DNA of 64,000 nucleotides. Origin: Thunnus maccoyii. Its lineage: Eukaryota; Chordata; Actinopteri; Scombriformes; Scombridae. The notes beneath the pieces are model-generated. The model was not told the DNA's origin. It saw nothing but the letters and a program-made list of their open reading frames with translations, and made no database searches. The translations under genes were made by a program, and so were the position numbers. Positions 26,069-49,821 of this stretch are shown in pieces; the first letter of the stretch is position 1; every line of letters starts with the position of its first letter. Where the stretch lies: contig NC_056545.1 of assembly GCF_910596095.1 (NCBI RefSeq), positions 21,351,067-21,415,066 of the forward strand. The letters run 5' to 3'.

Positions 26069-29000
26069 TTAGTTGAGGTAAACTTCAGCCTCCTTGAGGA
26101 CATTCTCTTTTTGGTGAAAGTAGTCTCTGAACCAGGAAATGTGCTCCTTCTTCTGCTCGACAGTCAGGTAGGGGTTTCTGGACAGACCGGCCACTACAAG
26201 CTCCATGAAGTGACGCACTGGTCCCTGAGTGGGGAAGCCCTCCTCCAAGTGTTTTTCAAGGAAGATGTGCTCATGGAACGGGACACTGGCTTCCTCCTCA
26301 AGCCCTGACATAGAGCAAGAAGACACTGTCAGCGTATCCCACAACCACAATATATTTAACAAGAACACAGCAGTCATCACTCACCAGCTTCATTGTCGAC
26401 TGGATACTGCCACATTTTTCCCTCTTTGGTCCACTGGATCATTTCCTCAAACCCGTTGCGGGCTGTTTGATTGGGCGCCTGTGACAACTGATGAGCAAAG
26501 TCCATGTCCCATAGAGTGGGCCGTGCTGAAAAGCAGCATGATGGGCAGAGGTCCCGTTAAAGTTAAAATCAAAAGATTTTGCAATGTGACATTAAATTTG
26601 TTTAGGAGAGACAGAGACGCATTAATGAAGCTCTATTCTCTTTACAATAACTCATGTTAAAGCCACACATTTCATCAATTTAAGGAGGAGTCACTAAATT
26701 CTGGAGGACTAAGAGGAAAAGGTAAAACAAAACTTTCACTCATCACTTGAACACAATAGCAGCATGAATCTGTTGAGGAGGAAGACAGCTACATGATACA
26801 GGGACCCCACATCCTAGAAATATCTATAAGTACCAAAAATAGTCTAGACAAATAACACTATAAGTCCTCCACTGTGTACAAACATAGTCATTAAAGTAGT
26901 CTTAACACAGAAAAATCAAAATTCATTACCAACTGCTGAGTCAACGCCATCTTCATCAGTAGCAGGGGAGAAGATGTTTAGTCTTTTCCCTGAGAGCAAG
27001 TTCCTCCTAAAAAATAAATATCAAACATCAGTTTCTCCCCGGCATTAAATACACTGTTAGTCTCAAAAACTGTAACTAAAGATAAGATGAAATGATATAC
27101 CTCCTCCGGACACTGTCCAGCTCAGCGGTGATTCCTCTGTCATGTGTGTATCCTCGTCCGTCGTCGTCAAACCGGATCTGATGAGCCGGCCGAGCTTTCT
27201 GTCGGTTGGTATTTTTTCCTACTTTCATGTCAGCAATAATGACTCTGGGAAGATATTGTTGTATTCATGTTTATTAACATGTTCGTGAGGCCTTTAATTT
27301 TCCATTGCTTAGAATGAAATAGCAGCACATGAGCACATTCTCATTTAAATATTCATTCAGTTAATATTCAGAGGGCCAGAGCAGGTGTTGGAAGTTGTAG
27401 TGATAGTTGTTTGTCTGTCATACTTATTACATATAGCAGGCTTTATACGTACTTGAAGAGCTGCATTTATTAGATGCCGTGTTGGAATCCAGTTTTCTTA
27501 ATATATCTATGGCTTTAAAAACATAAACTGTGGAATCATACCCGAGATTGTTCACGTCCCCTTTCTTCTGAGCCACAGTGATGGACTCATGCTGCCTCAG
27601 CTGCTTGAGCAGCTCAGACTCGGCCTGGCTGCGGTTAGGCAGAGTGGAAGCAGCGGCAGACGCAGCTGCAACCAGTTCAGGATCCAGACTCTCACTAAAA
27701 AGAAAAAACACAGTACAGAAAGGCTGAAATCACTGGATTAAGAGGGACCAAGGCTTCAGATATTCTCTGAAGACTAGGCTGTAAAGGATTACAGGCACAA
27801 ACTACAGGTGAAATAATCAAACTCACAAAAGAATTAATTCAGATAAATGAAATGAATGCTGAGACTGAAGTCACCACCTCAAAGCAATGCAATCCGATGG
27901 ATAAACTCTCCCAGTTCAAACTCCCTCTCACCTCTGTGTTGCAGCCTCCTCTGTAGCCTTCTGAAACATACTGATGGTGCTCTCCATTGCGGCTGGCTTT
28001 GGCTTGGGGGTAGACTCATAACTCTGTTTCACTTTCAAGTTTTTGAGCTTCCTCTTATTGGTTACTTCCACCTTCATGGCTCCAAGAAGGTCAAGGAGAT
28101 TCTCCTTCCCACTCTTAGCTGCATCAATTGTGTCGTGTTTTGGCTTTTCCACATTCTGCCCAGTTATTACATCTGTCTCCTTGTTGGTACCTCCACCATC
28201 TGTCTTTAACACTGCTGGCTCCTCCCTTTGTTCATCCGTCTTGATGACTTTGCTGTCATCGTCAGCTTTCTGTTCAAACAAAGTTGGAGTTTCTGTTGGC
28301 TCGCCTTCTTTAACCATATTTTTTTTCTCATCTTGATTAGAGGAGGTGACATCGTCTTTCTTTTCACAGAGCCTGGATGAACTTGTGCTGAGGGCTTTGG
28401 CTCCACCTCCATTAGCAACCCTATGAAAGGAGCGAAACAAAGTTAATCAGAAGGGATCACAGGAGCTTCAATGATTATCATATTACAACAATAATCAATA
28501 TTAAGAAATGACGATTATTATTAGCAGTGGGGAATACTGTCTTAAAATAACATCATTATATAGCAGGGACTTTTTCTAAATTATATTCTTTATTATGTAA
28601 TAAAATTAAGGCTGCAAATAATGATTATTTTTGTTATAAATTAATCTGTCAATTATTGTCTCAATTAATCTATTAGTTGTTCGGTCCATAAAATGTCAGA
28701 AAATGGTGAAAAATCTCTGTCACAGTTTCGCAAGGCCCAAGAGGACGTCCTCAAATGTCTTCTTTTGTCCTGACTAACAGTCCACAGCCCAAAGATATTC
28801 AGTTTACTCTATAGAAGACTAAATAAACCAGAAAATGTTCACATTCGAGAAGCTGGAATCAGAGAATTTGGACATTTTTCCTTAAAAAAAGACTCCAAAC
28901 AATTAGTTGATTATCAAAATAGTTGGCGATTAATTCAATAGTTGGCAACTAATTGATTAATTGTTGAAGCTCTCCATAAAATGTTATCATGAATGATATG

Positions 29001-30069
29001 GCACACCTTTCATAAATAAGTTCTTAACTGCACATTTATATGCACAATGTACAAAACTTAAAGCTGCGCAGAAATCAGCAGTATCTAAAAGAGATGACAA
29101 GAGCAACATAGTTTTTGTTTTTGTTTTTTACACCTGTGATTAAATTTGTGTCATGATGATAGAACAAAATCTCCTAAACATTAAACAAACAAAAAAAAGA
29201 AAAAAGAAAAAATGAAAGTGAATAAAAATAAATTGAGAGCAAAAAAAATGACCTCAAAGGCAAAACTTACAATACAACTTTAATGGTCAGTTTTTTCAGT
29301 TTTGCTGCTTAACTTTTCACTTCTGTCACAAAGGGCATGTGGGCAGGTGTTACAGGGCTGCATCCCCATTAGCCAATTACTTTTGAAGGGACAAGTTAAT
29401 GGTAAAATGTACTACATGTTGCACTTCCAGACCATTAAAGCTGACAATTTTGCTCTGAACCTGACAAGTTCAACAGCAAAACTGAAACATTAAGCAGCAA
29501 AAAGTGGCAACATAAGAGAAACGACACAAATTTAATCCCATATTCACACACAACAAAGACACAACATACACATTCATCTACATCAACATGGTTTTTAAAC
29601 CTGCAGACCACGGTAGCTTTTTAAACTGATAGCAATGCATAACGTCAGTCTGTCCAGTTGTATGTGAATTTATGTTGATTCACATCAGCTCTAACTTCAT
29701 ATACAAGTTACCATGGAAACGACCTACCATCGCTCGAAGAAATGTCAATCAAATCGTCCCACCCACCGCTACAGCTTCAGTAAGCGCTCTCTCTCAGCTT
29801 TAATGGCTACAAGTCACTTTTCAGCTATTACAAGTGTACGCTGTGTCAGCGTATAAATGTTGCAGTAGCTCTCTTCAACAAAAATACACAACTGAACTGC
29901 GCAGTAAGTAGCTAACGTTAGGTAACATTCACGCCGTTCAGACAGCACAAACTCACCTGAAAACTGGAGCCGCAGCAATGTCGCATTTAGCTGGCAACAG
30001 ACGCGACTCATAGATATTGAAAGAAGAAGTCCGAGCAGTGTACACAGCCCGGTATATAAATCTATACAT
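26069..30069 (-). CDS. mrps31: Small ribosomal subunit protein mS31, mitochondrial (MRPS31)
   Basis: Seven coding exons: 29957-30069, 27932-28420, 27542-27694, 27101-27244, 26930-27006, 26385-26525, 26069-26304, giving 450 aa (human 395). mS31 is a metazoan-specific protein of the mitochondrial small ribosomal subunit. Seen: N-terminus [16 protein letters not shown], arginine-rich and without acidic residues like a mitochondrial presequence; a long Lys/Glu-rich low-complexity exon 2, which accounts for the extra length; then the conserved part with [12 protein letters not shown], the block after [25 protein letters not shown], and the C-terminal [33 protein letters not shown] and HISWFRDYF motifs. 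All junctions are GT-AG and frame-consistent. The start at 30069 is chosen because the presequence follows it; an in-frame upstream ATG at 30231 would put a non-conserved stretch in front. The gene lies upstream of foxo1 on the same strand, as in the human FOXO1-MRPS31 neighbourhood. Confidence 0.96.
28605..28977. mobile_element. MITE in mrps31 intron 1
   Basis: Left end ggctgcaaataatgattatt and right end (complement) agagcttcaacaattaatca form imperfect inverted repeats. The body (aaaatgtcagaaaatggtga, caaagatattcagtttactc, agaagctggaatcagagaat) is one I recognise from a very common percomorph non-autonomous DNA transposon. It lies between mrps31 exons 1 and 2 and has no coding capacity. Confidence 0.75.
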
Positions 30070-30394
30070 GATTACTTCTTGCAGTGTCCTTCCCCCACGC
30101 TCCAGACGCTCGTGTCCGTTGCTACTACATAAGGTCACCCACCGTAAACTCGAGGGTGAAGATGGTTCCGGGGTAGACCTTTGGTAACTTAGAAAGGGAT
30201 AGCATTCTCCGTAGAGGAATATTATATTCAATCATAATGTAAAATTATTTTGTTTCGATATTTGTTATTTTCCCCTCGAAAACACATTTTCCCAATTGAT
30301 TTGTACTCGTTTAGTTTTGTAATAAACTTGAGGCGGTAACTATCTTGAAGGTCCTCAGTTGTAGTCTCGCGATATCACAACCGGAACGTGACTC
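30070..30394. promoter_or_regulatory. Bidirectional promoter between mrps31 and taf6
   Basis: mrps31 runs left from 30069 and the first, noncoding taf6 exon lies to the right near 30395-30602, so the two start sites are probably within about 350 bp. Motifs seen close to the taf6 side: TCTCGCGATAT at about 30365-30375 (the TCTCGCGA core bound by BANP-type factors), CCGGAA at about 30381 (ETS/GABPA core) and AAAATGGCG at 30395-30403 (YY1-like, typically just downstream of a start site). There is no obvious TATA box. Motif identities rest on consensus resemblance only. Confidence 0.6.
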
Positions 30395-30602
30395 AAAATG
30401 GCGACGGAATACAAGCGCTAATTCACGAACGGAGGTTTCAGTTGCAATCCGTGAATTAGTTAGTTATTTATATCGGGAAATGGATATTTATCGAGAGGAG
30501 TTAGCTTTGCGAAATAATTATTGTTGCAAATCTCAACATTGACTGTTTTTATTCGTATAAGTTCCTGCTTTACCTCAGAAAGGAGAGTGCAACTTCACAC
30601 AG
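30395..30602 (+). other. taf6: taf6 noncoding first exon (predicted)
   Basis: taf6 coding begins at the third base after an acceptor at 32846, so a 5' noncoding exon is needed upstream. The sequence cttcacacag/gtaaaaac gives a good donor after 30602. The 5' edge is unknown and has been put at the YY1-like AAAATGGCG motif, which in housekeeping promoters often sits near the start site. No transcript evidence is available. Confidence 0.45.
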
Positions 30603-32846
30603 GTAAAAACGTCAACGGAAGCTAAGTGACTAGCATGCGAGCTAACATACAGCAAATTTAGCTCACTGTAAGTTAATTTTGAGGAAATATGCAGTTGTCA
30701 AGATCCTTAAAATTAACTCCGCTTTTTTTATTTTGCTACGGCGTTGTTGCATTTGAGTTAATATGCTTTAGGTGGGGTTTGTGCTGTATGTACTGTTATT
30801 GCATGTTATTCCGTTAGAGTGGTTAACCCGCTCTCTGTGGGGCTTAGTTTGTTTACACACATGAAGTGTAAAAACCGCTTTAAAAGTGTTCACGCCGTAA
30901 TCTTTCTCTTGTTATATCGTTTAATAACACATAATCCCATTAGACATGAGCCGGATTTTTGACATTGATAACAGAAACTATTTCTCATTGTCATATGTAA
31001 ATCAAATCTCTCTAAAGTGATGTATTACGCACAAAATATCCTTTCAAGTTGATACTTAATTGGGGGGTTTTATTTGCGGAAATGACGGCCTTCAGTCTAT
31101 GCAAATAGGACTGTGTCAGCTTTGCACGTCTGGAAAGTCAAATCTTTTTCGCTTAATTGCTTAAAGTTTCCCTCCACTCAAAAATATGTTCTTCTTGTTC
31201 CTTCAGTTGGATGTTTGAGCTTCATTGTGCAGACTGATGTTTGTGCACAGTTTGACACTAGAAGGCTGTTTTCACATTCATCTGCTGAAAGTGGAAAGTT
31301 TGTCTGTGCTCAATGAAAATCAGATTTAAACAGGTGGGCCTATGAGCATGATTTGTGACATCAGAACTAGTTAGGAGCCAATCCTGGTCTAATATTCAAC
31401 TTATACAAGTGTGATGTGGAAGCTTGAAGCCTCCAGTGCACAAACACTGAGAATAGACTTTACAGTGAGCAAGGAGACATATTGTTTCAAGCAGTTAAAC
31501 TTTTAAAATGAACAATATTTACATATTCATAGATTCTATCATTTGTAATGAGGGAGAAGGAGTATTTTTCATTTTTAATGCTTTTAACAAGATAATTGAA
31601 CTATTTTGCGGAAAAACCATATCAGACACAAGTTATTCAAAGTAGAATATTTTATATACATCTTAAAACATGTCTGGAGGGGATCTTTAAACTCTTGTCA
31701 GGTTGCATGGGGATATTGAACTGCAGCTTTCAAGTTCTGCCACAAATACAATTGTAAAGTAAAAACTAATTGTATTTAAGTCTGGTTGTGACCACTCCAA
31801 GACATAAACATTATTGTCTGTGCCTGTATAGCTTTGACTTAGTGTTAGGGGTTGTTTTCCTGTTGCATTGATGTTACTATATACCTGCTACATAGAGAGA
31901 ATAATTACATAGCAAGAAGCTGCTACCAGCAGGGTTCAGAGATGGGACATTGTGTTTTGGTCTCATCAGACTGTAAAACCTTTATGCCTTATATGAGTTT
32001 CCCCACATGCTCTCTGGCAAACACAAGCTAACATGTCTTATGAGGCTTTTTCAACAGTGACTTTGGTTTTTTGGTCATTGTCCCATAAAGCAGCAGAGAA
32101 ACACCCAGGCAATAGTTGTATGCATAGTGTCTTCCATCTCAGCCATGGAGACCTGTAGCTCCTTCAATGTTGTGATTGGCCACATGGTGGCATCCCTCAG
32201 TAGTGCCCTATATGCATGAAAATCATCTTTGGTGATGGCAGGTAGCCTACATATGATACATTGCTGTAGGCAGGTATATAACTGAATCATATTGTTTCCA
32301 TTCTTTTATGATTTAGCTTCCTGTACTCGCACTTCAGTGCCTTCAAAGTTTTGACATATTGACTAACCAGCTGTTGGATGTTCATTTTTTTAAATAGACA
32401 CTATTCAATAAATTAGCAAAATCCACCTCTGTTAAAACTTAAATGTCACATTTGGATGTTTTTGATGAATATCTACATGATGAGAAAATTATCAGCTGCA
32501 ACAAGACTAATACTTCCTCACATTAACATTGGGTTAAAGGGACTAATGGCACACTACAAGTGTACTTTCAGCAGAATTATGTTGATACAAATAGACTGTA
32601 AATAGAACTATTGCACAGCTATATCCAGTCTGTCAATAATAAGACTGAAACGGTAAGCTTGCCACAGAGCCATTGAGTGTCTACAACTGGTAGTTAACAA
32701 TTCACATTTTGTAAAACTGATAATACTTTATACGGCTTTAGTGAAAAAACAGTGCTTCTATGAATAAATAGAATACATTTATGTGAACTTGAGTTGAGTG
32801 TATATGTGCGAGGTTATATTCACAGACCTGTGCACTTCTTTTTTAG
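30603..32846 (+). other. taf6: taf6 intron 1
   Basis: A 2.2-kb intron between the predicted noncoding exon and the ATG exon. Its left part shows no feature; the right part holds a decayed Tc1-like element at about 31680-32400. The acceptor is ttcttttttag before ccATGG. Confidence 0.5.
31680..32400 (-). mobile_element. Decayed Tc1/mariner-type transposon fragment
   Basis: The plus strand carries recognisable antisense Tc1 transposase phrases: ttttggtctcatcagactgt, ggtcattgtcccataaagca, gaaacacccaggcaatagt, gagacctgtagctccttcaa. These match in order the fish Tc1 transposase region around the catalytic domain. Stops and deletions interrupt it; no terminal repeats were found. A different family from the elements at 40281 and 47144. 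Confidence 0.55.
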
Positions 32847-32848
32847 CC

Positions 32849-39946
<7,098 letters not shown>

Positions 39947-40198
39947 GACTTATAGGTAGTGGAGATTTTTATCATGTTGGTGCGGCTGAACACACAAGGA
40001 GGTTTGTTTGGGTTGAACTTAAAGGGGTAAACTCTGGAATGGTATGAGGGAGGATATCTGAACCCTTGACTGATGAAGAGCAAATGTGACCAGAAATTGT
40101 AAATATGTTAATGCCCTATGAAAATTGAGGTCAATCTGTGACATCTGTAATGTTTCAGCTTATATTCTAATTGATTTCATGTTCTTTTTTTACTCTAA

Positions 40199-40204
40199 AA
40201 TAAA
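40199..40204 (+). promoter_or_regulatory. taf6: taf6 polyadenylation signal AATAAA
   Basis: A canonical AATAAA lies 253 bases after the taf6 stop codon and just before the Tc1-like element at 40281, the only such hexamer I noticed in the short 3'UTR. It would give a 3'UTR of roughly 270 bases. Confidence 0.6.
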
Positions 40205-40280
40205 TCAGATTTTGTATTAATTCCTTCATCTGGATGTGTGTCTATATATTTATACATATATCAGTGTGTATATACATATA

Positions 40281-41090
40281 TACACCGATCAGCCTAAAGA
40301 TTAAAACCACTGACAGGTGAAGTTAATAGCATTGATTATCCTGCTCTTCTCTGAGCGACTTTGACAAGGGCCAAATTGTGATGGCTAGATGACTGGATCA
40401 GAGTATCTCCAAAATGGCAGGTTTTCCTAGTATGCAGTGGTCAGTACCTACAAAAGGTGGTCCAAAGAAGGACAACCAGTTAACCTGCAACAAGCTCATT
40501 GGCGCCCAAGGCTCACTGATGCATGTTGGAAGCTAAGGCTAGCCTGTCAGGTTCAGTCCCCCAGAAGAGCTACTGTAGCACAAATTGCTGAAAAAGTTAA
40601 TGCTGGCTATGACAGACAGGTGTCATAACACACAGTGCAGCACAGCTTGCTGCGTATGGGTCATGGCATTCCTGTGGCTGTTACTTTGAGATGTACAACC
40701 TACCAAAACATTGTTGCTGACTAGGTACACCCCTTCATGGCAACAGTATTCCCTGATGGCAGTGGCCTCTTTCAGCAGGTTAATGCGCCCTGCCACACTG
40801 CAAAAGTTCAAGAATAGTTTGAGGGACACAGACAAAGAGTTCAAGGTGTTGCCTTAGCCTCCAAATTCCCCAGATCTCAATTCCATCAAGCATCTGTGGG
40901 ATGTGCTAGAAAAACAAGTCTGATCCATGGAGGCCCCACTTCGCAACAGGACTTAAAGGATCTGCTGCTTACGTCTTGGTGCCAGATACCAGAGGACACC
41001 TTCAAAAGTCTTTTGGAGTCCATGCATGACGCACCAGAGCTGTTACATAATATAAGGCAGGTGGTTTTAATGTTATGGCTGATTGGTATA
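40281..41090 (+). mobile_element. Tc1-like transposon, internally deleted, copy 1
   Basis: Left end TACACCGATCAGCCTAAAGA and right end the complement of TATGGCTGATTGGTATA, with TA at each edge as Tc1 elements have. Coding remnants read in plus orientation: a DNA-binding part (ggaaggacaaccagttaacc, gagctactgtagcacaaatt) and a C-terminal part (ccccagatctcaattccatc, ctgcttacgtcttggtgcca). The stretch coding the first catalytic region is missing between about 40660 and 40668. About 0.8 kb against roughly 1.3 kb for a full copy; also stops. It lies directly after the taf6 poly(A) signal. Confidence 0.85.
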
Positions 41091-42190
41091 CATATTACGC
41101 ATTTTGATTTATTTTTACATAGGCATTCACACAAGAGTGGTAATACAATGCAACCCACATCAGTGTGTAGTCAGTGTAGCAAATAACATGGATGTGTGAT
41201 GTTGACAGATAAAGGAACCATCCTGCTCAAGTTTGATTATTACACTATATGAGAGCATAGATATAATATGTTGTTAAAATTGGTAATTTCAGAGCTCCTT
41301 TCCTACATACTCAAACTACTTTTAATATTTTCAGAGGAAATTTGAATAGATATTTCAAGACTTGGATCAACAATTGTCAACTGCAAATTACTTTTATGTA
41401 GAAGACATTATCACATTTTCTGGAGATATTTTTAAGATAACATAAATTGCTCAAACAAAACATTTACCACTGCATTATCCGCAACTGTCTCGTGTAAACC
41501 TCATCAGTGGTGTAAAAGCCAACACAGAGAATGTATATATTATAGAAATATTAACATTAAAACATGAATGTTTGAGTAGCATTTCACTGGTGGAGCTATA
41601 CATTATATATCGTTGGGTAGTTAAATCTATAATGCATCATATTTAGTTACTGTTTGTAACTATCGGTCAGATAAATGTAGTCTAAAGAGTACGATATATC
41701 CCGCTGAAATGTACAGGAGCAGCAGTATAAAAAATCATAAAATGTAAATACTTGAGTACCTCAAAGTCGTACTTCAGTGAAGTACTTGAGTACATTTACT
41801 AAGTTATGCTTCCACTGCTTCCTGTTAGTCGTGTGTTAATTGATTTACGTTTTATTTGGAAGGCAGAATTGCTACACCGGAAGCCTTTTTTCCTAGGATG
41901 GCGAGGCCATCACCGCCCTACTCTACCTCTGATTGGCTACTCCTCATTGCCTTCGTTGTTTGGGTTGGTTAGGTTTAGGCATGAGGAGTGAGATTGGTTA
42001 GGATTAAGGCAAGAATATCAGGGTAAGCCAATCAGAGGCAGAAAAGGGCGGGTCATGACTTCGCCATACTAGGAAAAAATATATGGGCACAGATTTGTAG
42101 TATTTTGCCCCCAGTGTCAGGGTAGTGTGGTGGGCTGACTCTTGTAGACGAAGTAAAAGTTCAAACCCTGCTGCTGTTGCTTCTGCAGAT
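41091..42190. other. Intergenic region upstream of the acetyltransferase gene
   Basis: Mostly AT-rich sequence without recognised exons. The tract near 41690-41810 (cttgagtacctcaaagtcg, agtacttgagtaca) is a familiar teleost repeat remnant. A fold-back repeat occupies 41886-42079, and the last ~110 bases before the ATG should contain the 5'UTR. Confidence 0.5.
41886..42079. repeat. Fold-back inverted repeat just upstream of the acetyltransferase start
   Basis: Arms of about 50 bases: left TTTCCTAGGATGGCGAGGCC with ctctgattggct at its inner end, right agccaatcagag with the complement of the same outer end (catactaggaaaaaa). The spacer is about 75 bases. It ends 112 bases before the ATG at 42191, so it is in or next to the promoter. 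Both arms carry ATTGG/CCAAT boxes (tgattggct / agccaatca). Confidence 0.75.
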
Positions 42191-46834
<4,644 letters not shown>

Positions 46835-49821
46835 TTTGACATGGAAAAGATGTACCTTGTGAAAAAATGTGGCTGGATTGTTTTCCTTTTGTTTTCTGCC
46901 ATAAACATTCATCTTTTATAAGACAATGCCAAAAGAAGCTTCACTCTGCCTGGTTCCTCTTTAGTCTCTCTCTTGAGTCTCCTGGTTTAACAAAATTATA
47001 TCTTATTCAAAAGCCCTTTATGTTTACTTATGTAGAACGGAATATCAAATTCTGTTTCCTCATAACTTACATATATTACATACATAAATTATATGAAATA
47101 TGATTTAAATTCTCTAATTTAAGTACCTTTGACCCTTTGTTTGATTATCCTGCTGAAAGAGGCCACTGCCAACAGGGAATACCGTTACCATGAAGGGGTG
47201 TACCTACTTACGTTGGTGGTACATGTCAATGTAACATCCACATGAATACCAGGACCCAAGGTTTCCTAGCAGAACATTGTTCAGAGCATCACACTGCCTC
47301 CGCTGGATTGCCTTCTTCCCATAGTGCATCCTGGTGCCATCTCTTCCCCAGGTAAAAGACGCATATGCGCCAAGCCGTCAACATGATATAGAAGAGAAGA
47401 TGATTCATCAGACCACACCACTTTCTTCCATTGCTCTATGGTTTAGTTCTGACACTCACATGCCCATTGTAGGCGCTTTCGGCGGTGGACAGTGGTCAGC
47501 ATGGGTACTCTGACCAGTCTGCGGCTACGCAGCAAGCTGTGATGAACTGTGTGTTATGACACCTGTCTATCATAGCCAGCATTAACTTTTTCAACAATTT
47601 GCGCTACAATAGCTCTTCTGAGGGATCGCACTTGACGGGCTAGCCTTAGCTCCTCATGCATATTAGTGAATCTTGGGCGCCCATGATCGGTTCACCAGTT
47701 GTGCTTCCTTGGACCACATTTGGTAGCTACTGACCACTGCATACCAAGAAGAAACTACAAGACCTGCCGTTTTGGAGATGCTGTGACCCAATCTAGTGAT
47801 CAAAATTTGGCCCTTGTCAAAGTCACTCAGTTTCTTACGCTTGCCCATTTTTCCTGCCTCCAACGCATCAACTTCAAGAACTGGCAGTTCACTTGCTGCC
47901 TGATATATCCCACCACTTGACAGGTGCCATTTTATCCAGATAATCAATATTATTCACTTCGCCTGTTAGCGGTTTTAATGTTGTGGCTAATTGGTGTGGT
48001 TGTGCTTTATCACATTTGAGTGAAAGAGTGCAAGTTGAACTGTTGTTGCATATTTTAATGGTTCCTAAAAAATGTTTGCATCTTGTATATCAACATTGTG
48101 AATATAAAAAGAAAAAAAAGATCTCTTCATCTCTCTCTTAATCAGCAAGTTAGACCAAACCAAATCATCTCTGGATGATCTGTTGATGCTCAGCAAAGAG
48201 CTTGTTTCGAATCCGTAGAGAGTAAAAGCAATCCCAGATGTGACACCACATCTTTCCAGCAGATGGCATATTCAACCAGTTTTTTTTTTCTTGGCTAGTT
48301 CTTAGTGATCCGTACACTGATGCCTAAAATTTACATTTAAAAAAAGCGTGGTAGATTTGTTATTCCGGGTCTACATGTGTAGTAGTGGACCTAATCAAAG
48401 ATTGGAGCAAAGGCAGGATTTTGTAGCAACCTTGAGATCAATTATGGATTTATGACAAATAGGATATCTTTATTATCTAAAATAGTGAAAATCATTATCC
48501 CTCATTAACATTCATCCATCAACATCCAGATTTTTGTGGAATCACTCACTGAAAATGATATTTATTTGTGTATAAAACATACTAAAAACTACAGGAACAT
48601 ATGTAAAATCACAGATTAGAAAACTATTTGACATATCACTTGAAATATGCACATTTGCCAAAAAAAATGCACAAAACCTAAAGGCTATGTTTCCATTTCT
48701 TTCAACCTTGTTACTGAAGTGTTCTGGTTCTGAGGTGGGAGTAAAGTCCCAGGCTGAGACCTCTGGTGTACTGTGATTATAAATTGGTTACAGTTCCATG
48801 TTAAAATGACTCTTTATGACTTTTGTACAGTCCAAGTTACAGAGTCAGATATTAGATACCTCTACTTGAGAGCTTTATTTTCTCTAACATCAGCCGGATC
48901 ATTTATCAAGATTGCGCAGATTTCTCTTGGAAATTGCCGTCTAATAGGATGATTATTCACCACAGTTGACAGCAATATTCTGCATTGTATTTTGTGGAAA
49001 GGGGTGCAAACCTCATCTTTCTTTACCAGAGAACCTGAGGCAAGTTCAAGGATGCAAGGTAGATTTAAGGTACAACAAAAGATTATAACACTCTACATAC
49101 TCACACTAAATGCATATGCTTGAACACAAACAATTAATTGTAAAACAGTTTAAGATGATCTGATGATTAAATAAATCTGACTTACTGTATATGTGTTCCT
49201 AGTCAGAGTAAAAAAGTCAGATAAGTTTTTATCTTAAACATTAAAAAAATTATACTGTTGTCAAAGTCATACACCCCCAGAGATCAGAAGACCAGATGCA
49301 ATTTTCATAACTTTCTTGCAACCTTTTTCTTAAGATCAAGTAATCCTTTGCTATCAATAGGATATAAGCAAGGAAAAGTAAGTAGTGTGAAAACTTGGTT
49401 AATGAAAGATATTTCTAGTTTATTGTGATAGAAATGGTCCTGTACTGGGATTCCCTTCACATGCTGGACATGTTACATGTCAATATGTATTTTGTAATCT
49501 TGTACTCATTATGTTGCAATTTCTCTTAGTAAGCCCACAGCAAGTTACTGAGGTACATATACGCTGGAATATTGAAGCAGTTTTCACATACATTTCATAT
49601 ACAGCAAATATGTGGCACTAAAAGGTTTAGATAAAGCCGGTAAATCCCCCAAGTCAAATCATGGTTACTTCTGTACAGTGATCATGAGTATGCATTTTCC
49701 ATTGTAAATACTGCCCTCTCATAGAGCGTTTAGAATAATAAACTGTTTCTTCATTAAACACATAATCCAGCCATTGAATTGACTTTTACCCCATCGGTTT
49801 TCCTTCCTTCATAATGACCTT
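46835..49821. other. Convergent intergenic region between acetyltransferase and claudin
   Basis: The two genes point toward each other, so both 3'UTRs lie here. The only other item recognised is Tc1 copy 2. Several minus-strand AATAAA hexamers (plus tttatt near 48469, 48874 and 49419) could end the claudin transcript; I cannot choose among them. No exon seen. Confidence 0.5.
47144..47996 (-). mobile_element. Tc1-like transposon, 3'-truncated, copy 2
   Basis: Same family as 40281-41090 but inverted. The right end (complement) reads CACCAATTAGCCACAACATT, followed by GTGGTGGGATATATCAGGCA, a frame starting MGKRKKLSDFDKGQ and continuing with LGHSISKTAG and the middle transposase region missing from copy 1 (gaagaaggcaatccagcgga, tcatgttgacggcttggcg complements). 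It stops at 47144, in the sequence read as ctctttcagcaggataatc, so the other terminal repeat is absent. The coding frame is broken by stops and small changes. Confidence 0.85.
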
